Shown: positions 7,031-16,163 of the stretch, in pieces | How positions within the stretch are numbered: position 1 is the stretch's first letter | Layout: every line of letters begins with the position of its first letter | Assembly (NCBI GenBank): GCA_903869725.1 | Contig: CAIQAD010000049.1 | Location: 1-55,835 of the forward strand | From: an uncultured Alphaproteobacteria bacterium | GTDB lineage: Bacteria; Pseudomonadota; Alphaproteobacteria; Pelagibacterales; Pelagibacteraceae | Length of the DNA: 55,835 bases | Direction: 5' to 3' | Position numbers and translations under genes: made by a program | Notes under the pieces: model-generated | What the model was told of the DNA's origin: nothing | Seen by the model: only the letters and a program-made list of their open reading frames with translations | The model's database searches: none

Positions 7031-8893
7031 ATGTCAGAAAAAGAAAAAAATAACGATTCAGCTAAAATTAATTTTGAAGATTTAAGCACTATTTTCGAAA
7101 GTAATCTTAAAATTTATAACCAATATTTAGAATCTTTCAAAAATTTAGGCGTAAACCAAAGCAACATTTCTCCTTTTAATTTCAATAATCAAGGTAGTAA
7201 AAATTTTACAATAAACGATCTTTCAAACTTAATAGCGCCAACAATTACTAAAATGATGGAATCTTTTAAAAGCTTTTCAACTGAAATTCAGCAAAATCCT
7301 AATATTTATTTTGATCATTTGAATCGATGGATTTCTCAAATTGCAAATTTAAACTTTTATTTTATAACACGGGCATCAGGAGGAATAGCCAACCCGGTTA
7401 TTTTAGAAGAAAAAACTGATAAGAGATTTTCTAATGAAGAATGGAAAAGCAATTTATTTTTTGATTTCATAAAACAATTTTATTTAATAAGTACAAATTT
7501 TTTAAGTAATCTAATTGAGAATGTAGAATTTAAAAATCCTAAAGATAAACGCTTAATGCAATTTTATTTAAAGCAATTAAATAGTGCATTATCTCCTTCA
7601 AATTTTGTATTTACTAATCCAGAGGTTTTAAAAAGAACAATTGAAGAAAAAGGAAATAATTTAAATAAGGGTTATGAAAATTATAGAAAAGATTTTGAAA
7701 AACATCCCAATAAACTATTTATACAACAGTCTAAAGATGGTGGATTTGAAGTTGGAAAAAATTTAGCGACAACAAAAGGTAAAGTAATTTTTAAAAATAA
7801 TTTATTTGAATTAATTCAATATGATTGTGCAACAGACAAGCAATATTCTAAACCGATGCTCGTTATACCGCCTTTTATAAATAAATATTACATTATGGAT
7901 TTAAATGAAAAAAAATCTATGATGAAATTTTTAGTTGATAATAAATTTAATACTTTCTTAATTTCTTGGAAAAATCCTGATAGCAATTCCAGAAATCTAT
8001 CTTTTAAAGAGTACATTGAATCAGGAATATTAGAGGCTATAAAAGTGACTTGCGAACAAACAGGATCTTTAAGCATTAATATTGCTTCTTATTGTGTTGG
8101 TGGAACACTAGCTTCGCTTACCCTAGCTTATATTAAAAATATTCCTAGCAAATATAAAATCACTAGCGCAACTTATTTTGCAAGTTTAATTGACTTTGAA
8201 GATCCAGGTGAAATTGGGGTATTTATTACAGAAGAACAAATAAAAAGTATTGAAGAGCAAATGAAAAAAACTGGCTACTTTGATGGAAAAGATATGGCAG
8301 CAGCTTTTAACTTTTTAAGACCTGGGGATTTGTATTGGAATTACGTTGTAAATAACTACTTATTAGGTAACGAACCCACAGCATTTGATATGCTTCACTG
8401 GAATTCAGATTCAACAAGACTTCCAGAAAAAATGCATTCTGAATACTTACGCTGCATGTATTTAAATAATTTAGTTGTTAAAAATATGTACAAAATTGGT
8501 GATGTAGAAATAGATCTTTCAAAAATTGACACCCCAATGTTTTCAGTAGCAACAACCGAAGATCATATAGCCCCTTGGAGATCAGTGTATCAAGGATTAG
8601 GCTATTATAATTCACATATTAATTTTGTACTTTCTAATTCAGGTCATATTGCAGGCATTATTCAAGGAGTAGAAAATAAACCTGGTAAGCTTTATTATTA
8701 TTCTGCAAAATTTGAAAAAAATAAAAATCCAGATGAGTGGTATACTGTTGCTAAAAAATTTGATGGTTCTTGGTGGCAAACTTGGTCTAGTTGGCTTGCT
8801 ATATACTCAGGTGAACTAAAAAAACCATCTGAGCTAAATAGAAAAGTTTACGAGACATTATATGAAGCTCCAGGAAAATATGTTAGAGAATAA
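7031..8893 (+). CDS. phaC: Class I poly(3-hydroxyalkanoate) synthase
   Basis: A 620-residue PHB polymerase, near the usual 560-600 of class I enzymes, with an N-terminal helical domain (residues ~1-200) and a C-terminal alpha/beta-hydrolase domain. The catalytic triad is visible as C355 in ASYCVGGTLAS, D511 in TTEDHIAPW and H539 in NSGHIAG. The lipase-like box has Ser instead of the first Gly of G-x-C-x-G. FDMLHWNSDSTRLP is a typical family segment. The enzyme polymerises (R)-3-hydroxybutyryl-CoA on the granule surface. Its stop directly abuts the phaR start, so the two are coupled. Confidence 0.95.
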   Translation: MSEKEKNNDSAKINFEDLSTIFESNLKIYNQYLESFKNLGVNQSNISPFNFNNQGSKNFTINDLSNLIAPTITKMMESFKSFSTEIQQNPNIYFDHLNRWISQIANLNFYFITRASGGIANPVILEEKTDKRFSNEEWKSNLFFDFIKQFYLISTNFLSNLIENVEFKNPKDKRLMQFYLKQLNSALSPSNFVFTNPEVLKRTIEEKGNNLNKGYENYRKDFEKHPNKLFIQQSKDGGFEVGKNLATTKGKVIFKNNLFELIQYDCATDKQYSKPMLVIPPFINKYYIMDLNEKKSMMKFLVDNKFNTFLISWKNPDSNSRNLSFKEYIESGILEAIKVTCEQTGSLSINIASYCVGGTLASLTLAYIKNIPSKYKITSATYFASLIDFEDPGEIGVFITEEQIKSIEEQMKKTGYFDGKDMAAAFNFLRPGDLYWNYVVNNYLLGNEPTAFDMLHWNSDSTRLPEKMHSEYLRCMYLNNLVVKNMYKIGDVEIDLSKIDTPMFSVATTEDHIAPWRSVYQGLGYYNSHINFVLSNSGHIAGIIQGVENKPGKLYYYSAKFEKNKNPDEWYTVAKKFDGSWWQTWSSWLAIYSGELKKPSELNRKVYETLYEAPGKYVRE

Positions 8894-9367
8894 ATGATAG
8901 AAATTAAAAAATATTCAAACAGAAGATTATATAATACCGAAACTAGTGCTTACATCACTCTTGATGACATTGTAATATTAATAAAAAAAGAGTTAGATTT
9001 TAAAGTTACAGATGTAGATACTCAAGCTGACATCACTTCTACTATTTTAACTCAAATTATTTTAGAGAAAGAAAGTGCTGGTGTTAATCTTATTCCAGTT
9101 CATATTCTAAAACAAATTATTTTATTTAATGAAAATAAAAAAGGAAACATGATGTTTGATTATCTAACTAATATCATGAATGTGGCAAATACAAATAATT
9201 TTTTTACTAAAACATTTCCAAATTTTACTGATTTTAATTTTTTTAATTTTGGGCAAAAAACCGAACAAAAATCAACTCAATCTAATGAAAGTAAAAATAT
9301 TGACGATTTAGTATCTCAGATTGATATTCTTAAAAAAGAAATCCAAGAAATAAAAAAACAAAAATAA
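8894..9367 (+). CDS. phaR: PHB synthesis repressor / granule sensor
   Basis: A 157-residue protein whose first ~60 residues (IKKYSNRRLYNTETSAYITL) are the diagnostic PHB/PHA accumulation regulator DNA-binding domain; a second PHB-accumulation domain follows (ILKQIILFNENKKGNMMFDYL), then a Phe/Asn-rich stretch and a coiled-coil-like tail. Known PhaR proteins bind both nascent PHB and operators upstream of phaP and phaR, releasing repression when polymer appears. The start ATG follows the phaC stop with no gap. TTGC-N3/4-GCAA elements in the phaP-phaC region are its likely targets. Confidence 0.92.
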   Translation: MIEIKKYSNRRLYNTETSAYITLDDIVILIKKELDFKVTDVDTQADITSTILTQIILEKESAGVNLIPVHILKQIILFNENKKGNMMFDYLTNIMNVANTNNFFTKTFPNFTDFNFFNFGQKTEQKSTQSNESKNIDDLVSQIDILKKEIQEIKKQK

Positions 9368-9392
9368 TTAAAATTATTTTTAATGTTAAGAT

Positions 9393-11324
9393 ATGAGTGA
9401 TTTTCTATGGGCTGCTAATAAAGAAAAAATCAAAAAATCTAAATTAAGTGAATTTTGTTCTTTCTTAGAAAGTTATAACATTCAAAAATTTAACGAAAAT
9501 TATCAAGATCTGTGGGAATGGAGTGTTAAAAATTCAGAGAAATTTTGGTCATTATGTTGGGATTTTACTAAAATTATAGGCGATAAAGGCACAGAAATTA
9601 TAAACAAAAACAACATATTTTATAAAAATAAATTTTTTCCTGACTCAAAATTAAACTTTGCAGAAAATCTTCTTTTCAAAAAAGATGGGAATACAGCAAT
9701 ATTTTTCAGATCAGAATCGGGGCTTGAAAAAAAAATAAACTGGCAAGACCTTTATATAAATACCTGTAAACTATCTGCCTACTACAAGAAAATTGGAATT
9801 AAAAAATCAGATCGTATTGCAGCATACACACCAAATAATATAGAAACTATTATAAGTTTTCTCGCCTGTTCAAAAAATGGTTCTATTTGGTCTTCATGTT
9901 CACCTGACTTTGGAATTCAAGGAGTTATTGATCGTTTTTTGCAAATTGAACCTAAACTATTAATAATATCTGATTATTATTTTTATAATGGAAAAAAAAT
10001 AAATTTAATCGAAAGAATTCCAGAAATTTTAAAAAAAATACCTTCGATAAAAAATGTAATAATTTTTAATTACGATCAGAGAAAAGATTATAAAAATTAT
10101 CATTCTTATGAAAAAATTTTAGAGGAAAAGAAAACTGATGAAACTTTTGAAAGATTTGAATTTGGTCATCCCGTTTATATTCTTTATTCAAGCGGAACAA
10201 CTGGCCTTCCGAAATGCATTGTTCACGGCGCTGGGAATGCTTTAATTGAGCAAAAAAAAGAGCTCATTCTTCACTGTGATGTAAAAGAAAACGATCGTAT
10301 ATTTTATTTCACAACAACTGGATGGATGATGTGGAATTGGTTGATTGCAGGACTAAGTTGTGGAGCAACAATTTATCTTTATGACGGTTCTCCTTTTTAT
10401 AAAAACATTGATAGCTTAATAAAATATTGCTCTGAACATAAGTTTACTCTCTTTGGAGTGTCTGCAAAATATATTGATTATTTAAAAAAAGAGAAATTTT
10501 CTGCAATAAATTATAATTTAGACAATCTTAGAGTAATTAACTCCACTGGATCTCCACTAGTTAAGGAGAGTTTTGAATACGTTTATGAAAATATAAAAAA
10601 AGATGTACTGCTTGGATCATTTAGCGGCGGAACAGATGTTGTTGGCGTAATTAACATATGCAACATGTTTTCCCCTGTTTATGCTGGAGAAATTCAATGT
10701 CCAAGCCTTGGGATTGAAGTTGATATCTTTAATGAAGACGGCTCGAGTTCAAAGACTGATGAAAAAGGAGAGCTTGTTATTAAAGCACCTTTTCCTTCTA
10801 TGCCTATAAAATTTTGGGATGATGATGATTATAGTAAAATTACTAAGGCATATTTTGACAAATTTAATAATATCTGGAGTCATGGAGATTACATCTCAAA
10901 AACAAGAAATAATGGTTACATTATTTATGGACGATCAGATGCTACATTAAAACCAGGCGGTGTTAGAATTGGAACAGCAGAAATTTATCGACAAGTTGAA
11001 GCATTCGATGAAATTCAAGAAGCAATTGTCGTTGGAAAAAATATTAATAATGACATTGAAATAGTTCTTTTTGTTAAAATGCGAAATAATGCAGAATTAA
11101 CAGAAAATTTAATTAAAAAAATCAAAGATAAAATAAAAATTAATTGTAGTCCAAGACATGTTCCTAAACATATTATTGCATCACCTGACATACCAAAAAC
11201 AAAGAGTGGAAAAATTGTTGAAATTGCTGTTAGAAAACTAATTAACGGTGAAGAGATCAACAATCAAGAAGCAATAGCAAATCCAGAAGTACTAAATTTT
11301 TTTAAAAAAATTAAATTAAATTAA
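9393..11324 (+). CDS. aacS: Acetoacetyl-CoA synthetase
   Basis: A 643-residue ANL-superfamily ligase activating acetoacetate with ATP and CoA. YILYSSGTTGLPKCIVHG is the AMP/P-loop motif, TTTGWMMWNW and GSFSGGTDVVG are characteristic of acetoacetyl-CoA synthetases, IYGRSDATLKPGGVRIG is the hinge region, and KTKSGKIVEI holds the C-terminal catalytic Lys. The N-terminal extension (FCSFLESYNI) is also typical. It lies 25 nt after phaR on the same strand. It would return acetoacetate, formed by oxidation of 3-hydroxybutyrate from PHB, to acetoacetyl-CoA. No PHB depolymerase or hydroxybutyrate dehydrogenase is in the window. Confidence 0.92.
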   Translation: MSDFLWAANKEKIKKSKLSEFCSFLESYNIQKFNENYQDLWEWSVKNSEKFWSLCWDFTKIIGDKGTEIINKNNIFYKNKFFPDSKLNFAENLLFKKDGNTAIFFRSESGLEKKINWQDLYINTCKLSAYYKKIGIKKSDRIAAYTPNNIETIISFLACSKNGSIWSSCSPDFGIQGVIDRFLQIEPKLLIISDYYFYNGKKINLIERIPEILKKIPSIKNVIIFNYDQRKDYKNYHSYEKILEEKKTDETFERFEFGHPVYILYSSGTTGLPKCIVHGAGNALIEQKKELILHCDVKENDRIFYFTTTGWMMWNWLIAGLSCGATIYLYDGSPFYKNIDSLIKYCSEHKFTLFGVSAKYIDYLKKEKFSAINYNLDNLRVINSTGSPLVKESFEYVYENIKKDVLLGSFSGGTDVVGVINICNMFSPVYAGEIQCPSLGIEVDIFNEDGSSSKTDEKGELVIKAPFPSMPIKFWDDDDYSKITKAYFDKFNNIWSHGDYISKTRNNGYIIYGRSDATLKPGGVRIGTAEIYRQVEAFDEIQEAIVVGKNINNDIEIVLFVKMRNNAELTENLIKKIKDKIKINCSPRHVPKHIIASPDIPKTKSGKIVEIAVRKLINGEEINNQEAIANPEVLNFFKKIKLN

Positions 11325-11345
11325 AATTTAGACAATAGACAAAGA

Positions 11346-12662
11346 CTAAAAAATTAATTTATCTCCAAACTTTTTATCAATAATTTGCATGTCTAAACTT
11401 GCAACATTTCCATTTATAATTGTTGCAACTGGCATACCTTTAATTTTTTTACCATCAAATGCAGTCCATCCACAACGACTTGCGATCCACTTATTGGTAA
11501 TCTCAAAATTTAAATTCATGTCAATCAAAGTTAAATCTGCAATAAAATTTTCTTTGATTTGACCTCTATTTTTAATTCCAAAAATTCTGCACGGATTAAT
11601 GCTTATTAATTCAACTAATTTTTCTAAAGATAACCGCCTATTATTTACATGGTCTAACATTAACGGAAGCATAGTTTGAACTCCAGTTAAACCAGATGGA
11701 CTTTCCGGATATTTTTTTTTCTTTTCGGTTAAAGTATGCGGCGCATGATCAGATCCTAAAACGTCAACTGTTCCATTTAACAATCCTACCCACAAAGCAT
11801 CATGGTGTTCTTTTGAACGAATAGGTGGATTCATTTGAGCTAAAGTCCCAAGTTGTTCGTAACAATCTGGAGCAAACAAAGTTAAAAATTGAGGAGTAGT
11901 TTCAACGGTTACATATTTTTTATTATCTTTTAAAAAAACCATTTCATCTTTTGATGAAACATGAAGAATATGAATTTTTTTATGGTGTTTGTTTGCAAAC
12001 TTTACGACTTTTTTAGTCGAGGTAATTGCAACTTCAACATCTCTCCAGATAGAATGAGTTCTAACATCCCCTTCTTTGATTAACTTTTTTTTAATCTGCA
12101 ACAAATCATCATCCTCTGAGTGGATAGCCACAACTTTTGGACTTGTTTTTATAATTGCTTCAATTGCTTCATTTTTTTTTACTAATAAGGTTCCGGTCGA
12201 CGAACCAACAAACATTTTGACACCGCAACAGCCTTCTAAAGTTTCTACACGTTTAATAAGATCTAAATTATTTTCAGTAGCACCAAAATAAAAAGCATAG
12301 TTACAATACATTCTACCTTTTGCTCTTTTAAGTTTATCATTAAACCGCTCAAAATTATCTGTTGTTGGATTAGTATTTGGCATTTCAAAAATTGCGGTAA
12401 TACCTCCTAGAACTGCAGCTTTGCTACCGCTTTCTAAATCTTCTTTGTCAGGATTGCCTGGCTCTCTAAAATGTACCTGAGTATCAATTGCACCAGGTAT
12501 AACATGCAAACCTTTTGCATTGACTACATTATCGCCATTTTCTTTTGGAATTATACCAACTTTTAAAATTTTATTATTTCTAATACCAATATCTAATTCT
12601 TCAAATCCTTTGCCGGTAAAACAATTCCCGTTTTTTATAATTAAATCATATATAATAGACAT
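11346..12662 (-). CDS. pyrC: Dihydroorotase, class I
   Basis: A 438-residue amidohydrolase of the class I (DHOase/allantoinase) group catalysing carbamoyl-aspartate to dihydroorotate in pyrimidine synthesis. DTQVHFREPG carries the H-x-H metal ligands, GVKMFVGSS the bridging Lys region, and VLGSDHAPH the active-site Asp and His. GLTGVQTMLPLML is the usual substrate loop. It stands alone, convergent with the acetoacetyl-CoA synthetase and divergent from ygfZ (35 nt). Hydantoinase/allantoinase are alternatives, but motifs and the otherwise biosynthetic context favour dihydroorotase. Confidence 0.88.
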   Translation of the reverse strand: MSIIYDLIIKNGNCFTGKGFEELDIGIRNNKILKVGIIPKENGDNVVNAKGLHVIPGAIDTQVHFREPGNPDKEDLESGSKAAVLGGITAIFEMPNTNPTTDNFERFNDKLKRAKGRMYCNYAFYFGATENNLDLIKRVETLEGCCGVKMFVGSSTGTLLVKKNEAIEAIIKTSPKVVAIHSEDDDLLQIKKKLIKEGDVRTHSIWRDVEVAITSTKKVVKFANKHHKKIHILHVSSKDEMVFLKDNKKYVTVETTPQFLTLFAPDCYEQLGTLAQMNPPIRSKEHHDALWVGLLNGTVDVLGSDHAPHTLTEKKKKYPESPSGLTGVQTMLPLMLDHVNNRRLSLEKLVELISINPCRIFGIKNRGQIKENFIADLTLIDMNLNFEITNKWIASRCGWTAFDGKKIKGMPVATIINGNVASLDMQIIDKKFGDKLIF

Positions 12663-12697
12663 CTAAAATTTAATACACCAAACGTATTAAACGTACA

Positions 12698-13585
12698 ATG
12701 ATGGAAACTAATAAAGCCTACTTATTAAAAAAAAATTTTATAACAATAAGTGGCGAAGATACCTTAGATTTTTTACAAAATATTATCAGTAACGACATCA
12801 AAAAAGTGAATGATAATAACTCTATTTATTCAGCTTTATTAACACCTCAAGGCAAATTGCTATTCGAATTTATAATACTAAAAAGAAAACAATGTTATTT
12901 TTTAGAGTGCAATAATGAAGATACAAATGAATTATTTAATAAATTAAATTCATACAAATTAAGGTCGAAAATTAACATTGAAATTAATTTCAATTTAAAA
13001 AGTTTAGATTTTCCTTATATAATTTTTAAGAACCTTAACGTTAATAAACATAATTTAATAAATTATAAGGGTAATATTATTTTTGATGAGCCTAGAATCA
13101 AAAATTCATTTTCTAGATTAGTCTGCGAAAAAGAGAAAATAAAAGATTTACTTAATGAATTTAAAATATTTTTAATTGATGATGATAGTTCATTTAATAA
13201 AAGGATATTTGATCTTGGAATTCCGTCAAAAGATATAAAAAAACTACAAGGGCAAATATTTGCATTAGAAGCTAATTTGTACGAGCTAAATGGTATAGAT
13301 TATAAAAAAGGTTGTTATGTAGGACAGGAAAATACAGCAAGAATGAGTTTAAAGAATAAAATTAATAAACGATTACTTCCAATAAATATTTTAAATGGAA
13401 AAATTTTCGAAAATCAAAAAATTACTTTAAATAATGAAGATATTGGAAAAATTTTAATTGATAACAAATATCCTTTTGCTCTGATTAAAATAAATAATGA
13501 AAATAAAAACAATATTAAGAATAAAGAACTAAAAACTGATACAGCAACTTTTAAAGTAGAAATTCCTAATTGGCTGGTAATTTAA
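12698..13585 (+). CDS. ygfZ: Folate-binding protein YgfZ/GcvT-like
   Basis: A 295-residue relative of the glycine-cleavage T protein. The N-terminal FITISGEDTLDFLQNIISNDI and the signature KGCYVGQENTARM (K-G-C-Y-x-G-Q-E, around residue 205) identify YgfZ/IBA57, which uses tetrahydrofolate in maturing or repairing certain Fe-S enzymes. There are two tandem ATG starts (12698, 12701). The window encodes several clients of this pathway in principle, including aconitase and NadA. It is very Asn/Lys/Ile rich, like other fast-drifting genes here. Confidence 0.85.
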   Translation: MMETNKAYLLKKNFITISGEDTLDFLQNIISNDIKKVNDNNSIYSALLTPQGKLLFEFIILKRKQCYFLECNNEDTNELFNKLNSYKLRSKINIEINFNLKSLDFPYIIFKNLNVNKHNLINYKGNIIFDEPRIKNSFSRLVCEKEKIKDLLNEFKIFLIDDDSSFNKRIFDLGIPSKDIKKLQGQIFALEANLYELNGIDYKKGCYVGQENTARMSLKNKINKRLLPINILNGKIFENQKITLNNEDIGKILIDNKYPFALIKINNENKNNIKNKELKTDTATFKVEIPNWLVI

Positions 13586-13612
13586 AAATAATATAGATTT
13601 TAATAATTTAAT

Positions 13613-13732
13613 TTATTGGCAAAGCTTAACGATTAAAAAATAAAGCTCCATTCCTACGTTTTGGTAAAAAAAAGTAATGGAAATTAATATAAGTATAAGA
13701 ACTATCCACAAAAAGATTTTGGTTTTACTCAT
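13613..13732 (-). CDS. 39-residue single-helix membrane protein, coupled to MFS gene
   Basis: The ATG overlaps the TGA of the upstream MFS gene in an ATGA arrangement (4-nt overlap), the classic sign of translational coupling. The frame runs 39 codons to TAA. The peptide starts MSKTK and then has one hydrophobic helix of about 17 residues (IFLWIVLILILISITFF), followed by a short polar/hydrophobic tail ending KLCQ. I do not recognise a family. It could be an accessory subunit of the transporter, or a chance open frame, but the coupling and the membrane-helix pattern make chance less likely. It fills most of the 143 nt between MFS and ygfZ. Confidence 0.55.
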   Translation of the reverse strand: MSKTKIFLWIVLILILISITFFYQNVGMELYFLIVKLCQ

Positions 13733-14940
13733 GCTATTTGTTGTTTTGTATTAACGTTAATTGTTTTCTCTTCAATTGGGTAATTAATAATTGCACCAAT
13801 CACTCCAAGAGCAATAGAAATATACCAAACTATATTGTAAGAGCCTGTTAAATCATAAACTCTTCCGCCTAGCCAACCGCCAACAAAAGCTCCTATTTGA
13901 TGAAATAAAAAAGCAATTCCATAGAGCATGCTCATATTTTTTACTCCAAAAACTGTAATAATTGTTCCTTGAGTTGGAGGAATTGTAGACAACCATATAA
14001 CTCCCAAGATGGCTGCAAAAACGTAAGCTGAAATATTAGTCACCGGAAATAATAAAAAAATTAAAATAACTAGCGCTCTTATTCCGTAAATGTAACTTAA
14101 AATTAAAGGCTTTCGAATTCTTGACCCAAAAAAACCGGTAAAATAAGTTCCAAAAATATTAAATAAACCAATTAACGATAAAAATACTGTTCCGCTACTT
14201 GCGGACAATCCTTTATCAATTAAAAAAGCCGGTACGTGCGTCATAATAAACAAAATATGAAATCCGCAAATAAAAAAACCTAGGCACAACAACCAATATC
14301 CTTTGTGTTGTATTGCTTGAACTAAAATTTTCTTTAGACTTAAATCTGGAGAATTGTCTTTAGTAATTTTTTTTTCAAATAGAGGAAATGAAAATATAAG
14401 CATCAACAAAGATAGAGCAGATAAAATAGTAAAAGCTAAGATTGCTCCAAACTTTTGAATAAGAACTAGAGATATCGGTAACATTACAAATTGACCAATT
14501 GATGCAAATGACATTGCAATTCCAATTGCTAAACTTCTTTTTTCAGCTGCAACCGATCTGCTAATTGTTCCGAATACTGGAAATGTAACTCCAGCCATTC
14601 CAATTCCAACGATACTCGCCGCAATAAAAAATCCTAATTTTGTTGAAAGTGAAGCCATTAAAAATAGTCCAAGAGAATAAAGTATTGCTCCAACTAGAAC
14701 GACAAATCCAGATCCAATTCTATCTGAAATTCTACCTGCAAAAGGTTGCATTATACCCCATAATAAATTCTGAGATGCTATTGCTCCTGCGAAAACTTCT
14801 CTACCCCAACCATTCGATTTGCTAATAGGGAGTAAAAAAATTCCAAACGAGTGCCTAATGCCAAAACCTAGTAGCAATAAGCCACACCCGGCAAACAAAA
14901 TAAAAGTTGAATTTTTAAAACGATCTAAAGATTTGAACAT
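13729..14940 (-). CDS. Major facilitator superfamily transporter
   Basis: A ~403-residue twelve-helix carrier. FAGRISDRIGSG between helices 2 and 3 is the MFS motif A, and GSRIRKPLILS is its weaker repeat in the second half, with a cytosolic loop in the middle (EKKITKDNSPDLSLKK). FGIRHSFGIFLLPIS in helix 1 resembles oxalate/formate and monocarboxylate-type MFS proteins, but substrate cannot be assigned. I choose the ATG at 14940; a TTG three codons upstream (14949) is also possible. A 39-aa membrane ORF overlaps its stop codon, and a tRNA-Leu gene lies 52 nt upstream on the same strand. Confidence 0.85.
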   Translation of the reverse strand: MFKSLDRFKNSTFILFAGCGLLLLGFGIRHSFGIFLLPISKSNGWGREVFAGAIASQNLLWGIMQPFAGRISDRIGSGFVVLVGAILYSLGLFLMASLSTKLGFFIAASIVGIGMAGVTFPVFGTISRSVAAEKRSLAIGIAMSFASIGQFVMLPISLVLIQKFGAILAFTILSALSLLMLIFSFPLFEKKITKDNSPDLSLKKILVQAIQHKGYWLLCLGFFICGFHILFIMTHVPAFLIDKGLSASSGTVFLSLIGLFNIFGTYFTGFFGSRIRKPLILSYIYGIRALVILIFLLFPVTNISAYVFAAILGVIWLSTIPPTQGTIITVFGVKNMSMLYGIAFLFHQIGAFVGGWLGGRVYDLTGSYNIVWYISIALGVIGAIINYPIEEKTINVNTKQQIA

Positions 14941-14992
14941 AAATGCCAAATAAATATTGCTATTATAAATTCACTTTTTACTACTATTCTTA

Positions 14993-15078
14993 TGGCGGGG
15001 CTAGAGAGACTTGAACTCTCAATGGATTACTCCACTTGGCCCTCAACCAAGCTTGTTTACCAATTCCAACATAGCCCC
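14993..15078 (-). tRNA. tRNA-Leu (anticodon GAG)
   Basis: Read on the minus strand, a 7-bp acceptor stem GGGGCTA/TAGCCCC, a 3-bp D stem with the GAATTGGTAAA loop, the anticodon stem CTTGG/CCAAG enclosing TTGAGGG (anticodon GAG), a long variable arm TGGA-GTAA-TCCA, and a T arm GAGAG-TTCAAGT-CTCTC fold into a class II tRNA for CUC/CUU codons. The 3' CCA is encoded. The discriminator base is G instead of the A usually found in bacterial tRNA-Leu. Confidence 0.93.
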
Positions 15079-15092
15079 AGATTTGCCCTATA

Positions 15093-15121
15093 TTTAAAGT
15101 AAATATTACATGTACTATAAT
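15093..15121 (+). promoter_or_regulatory. Putative nadABC promoter
   Basis: TTTAAA (15093-15098) and a perfect TATAAT (15116-15121) are separated by 17 nt, about 25 nt before the nadA ATG. The -35 is only a partial match. A start near 15128 would give a ~19-nt leader with no room for an operator or riboswitch. Confidence 0.5.
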
Positions 15122-15146
15122 TAATTATTTATTTAGAATAAAAAAT

Positions 15147-16163
15147 ATGTCTTCCATATTAGAATTTACTAAAGAAATTGAAAAAAATACTTCATCTATT
15201 TACGATAAAATTAAAGATGTGATTCCTAAAATTGAGTGGCCCTTATACGCTCCTTTTATTGACAAAATTAATCATTTAAAAAAAATTAAGAACGCAGTTA
15301 TCCTAGCTCATAACTATCAAACACCAGAAATATATCATGGGGTAGCTGATATTGTTGGCGACTCTTTATCTCTTGCTATTGAAGCGAGTAAAACAAAAGC
15401 AGATATTATTATCATGGCTGGAGTTCATTTTATGGCTGAAACTGCAAAAATTATGAACCCTAACAAAAAAGTTTTAATTCCAGATCTTGGAGCTGGCTGT
15501 TCTCTTGCAGAATCTATAACTGCTGAAGATATTAAAAAATTAAAAAAACAGTACCCAGGCGTGCCAGTTGTAACTTACGTTAATACTTCTGCTGAAGTAA
15601 AAGCTGAAACAGATATATGTTGCACCTCAGCAAATGCAGTAAAAGTTGTTGAATCGCTTGGAGTAAATGAAGTTATTTTTTTACCTGACGCTTATCTTGC
15701 AAAATACGTTGCATCAAAAACAAAAGTTAAAATTATTTCATGGCATGGAACATGTATGGTTCACGAACAATTTACTTCCAAAGAGTTAAATGACCTTAGA
15801 AAAAATTATCCTGATTTAGTAATTGTATCTCATCCAGAGTGTCCACCTAAAGTTATAAAGGCATCAGATTTTACAGGATCAACTTCTGGCATGATTAAAT
15901 ATGTTCAAGATAAAAAACCTAAAAATGTATTCTTAGTTACAGAATGTTCTATGAGTGATAACGTGCAAGTTGATAATCCAGATACTAATTTTGTAAGACC
16001 ATGTAATTTGTGTCCGCATATGAAAAAAATTCAACTTCCAAAAATTTATGATTGCTTAATGAACGAAACTAATGAAGTGTTAATCAACAAATCTGTCATT
16101 GATAAAGCGAAACTTGCGGTCGAGAAAATGATTAGAGTTGGTCGGGAATCAAATCTTTCTTAA
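15147..16163 (+). CDS. nadA: Quinolinate synthase
   Basis: A 338-residue [4Fe-4S] enzyme condensing iminoaspartate with dihydroxyacetone phosphate to quinolinate in de novo NAD synthesis. VILAHNYQTPEIYH holds the substrate His/Tyr pair, GAGCSLAES the first cluster Cys, TSAEVKAETDICCTSANA the next conserved block, SHPECPPKV and VRPCNLCPHM the further cysteines. Length fits the longer NadA type. The stop overlaps the nadB start (TAATG, 1 nt), so nadA-nadB-nadC form one operon, and iminoaspartate can pass directly from NadB. Confidence 0.96.
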   Translation: MSSILEFTKEIEKNTSSIYDKIKDVIPKIEWPLYAPFIDKINHLKKIKNAVILAHNYQTPEIYHGVADIVGDSLSLAIEASKTKADIIIMAGVHFMAETAKIMNPNKKVLIPDLGAGCSLAESITAEDIKKLKKQYPGVPVVTYVNTSAEVKAETDICCTSANAVKVVESLGVNEVIFLPDAYLAKYVASKTKVKIISWHGTCMVHEQFTSKELNDLRKNYPDLVIVSHPECPPKVIKASDFTGSTSGMIKYVQDKKPKNVFLVTECSMSDNVQVDNPDTNFVRPCNLCPHMKKIQLPKIYDCLMNETNEVLINKSVIDKAKLAVEKMIRVGRESNLS

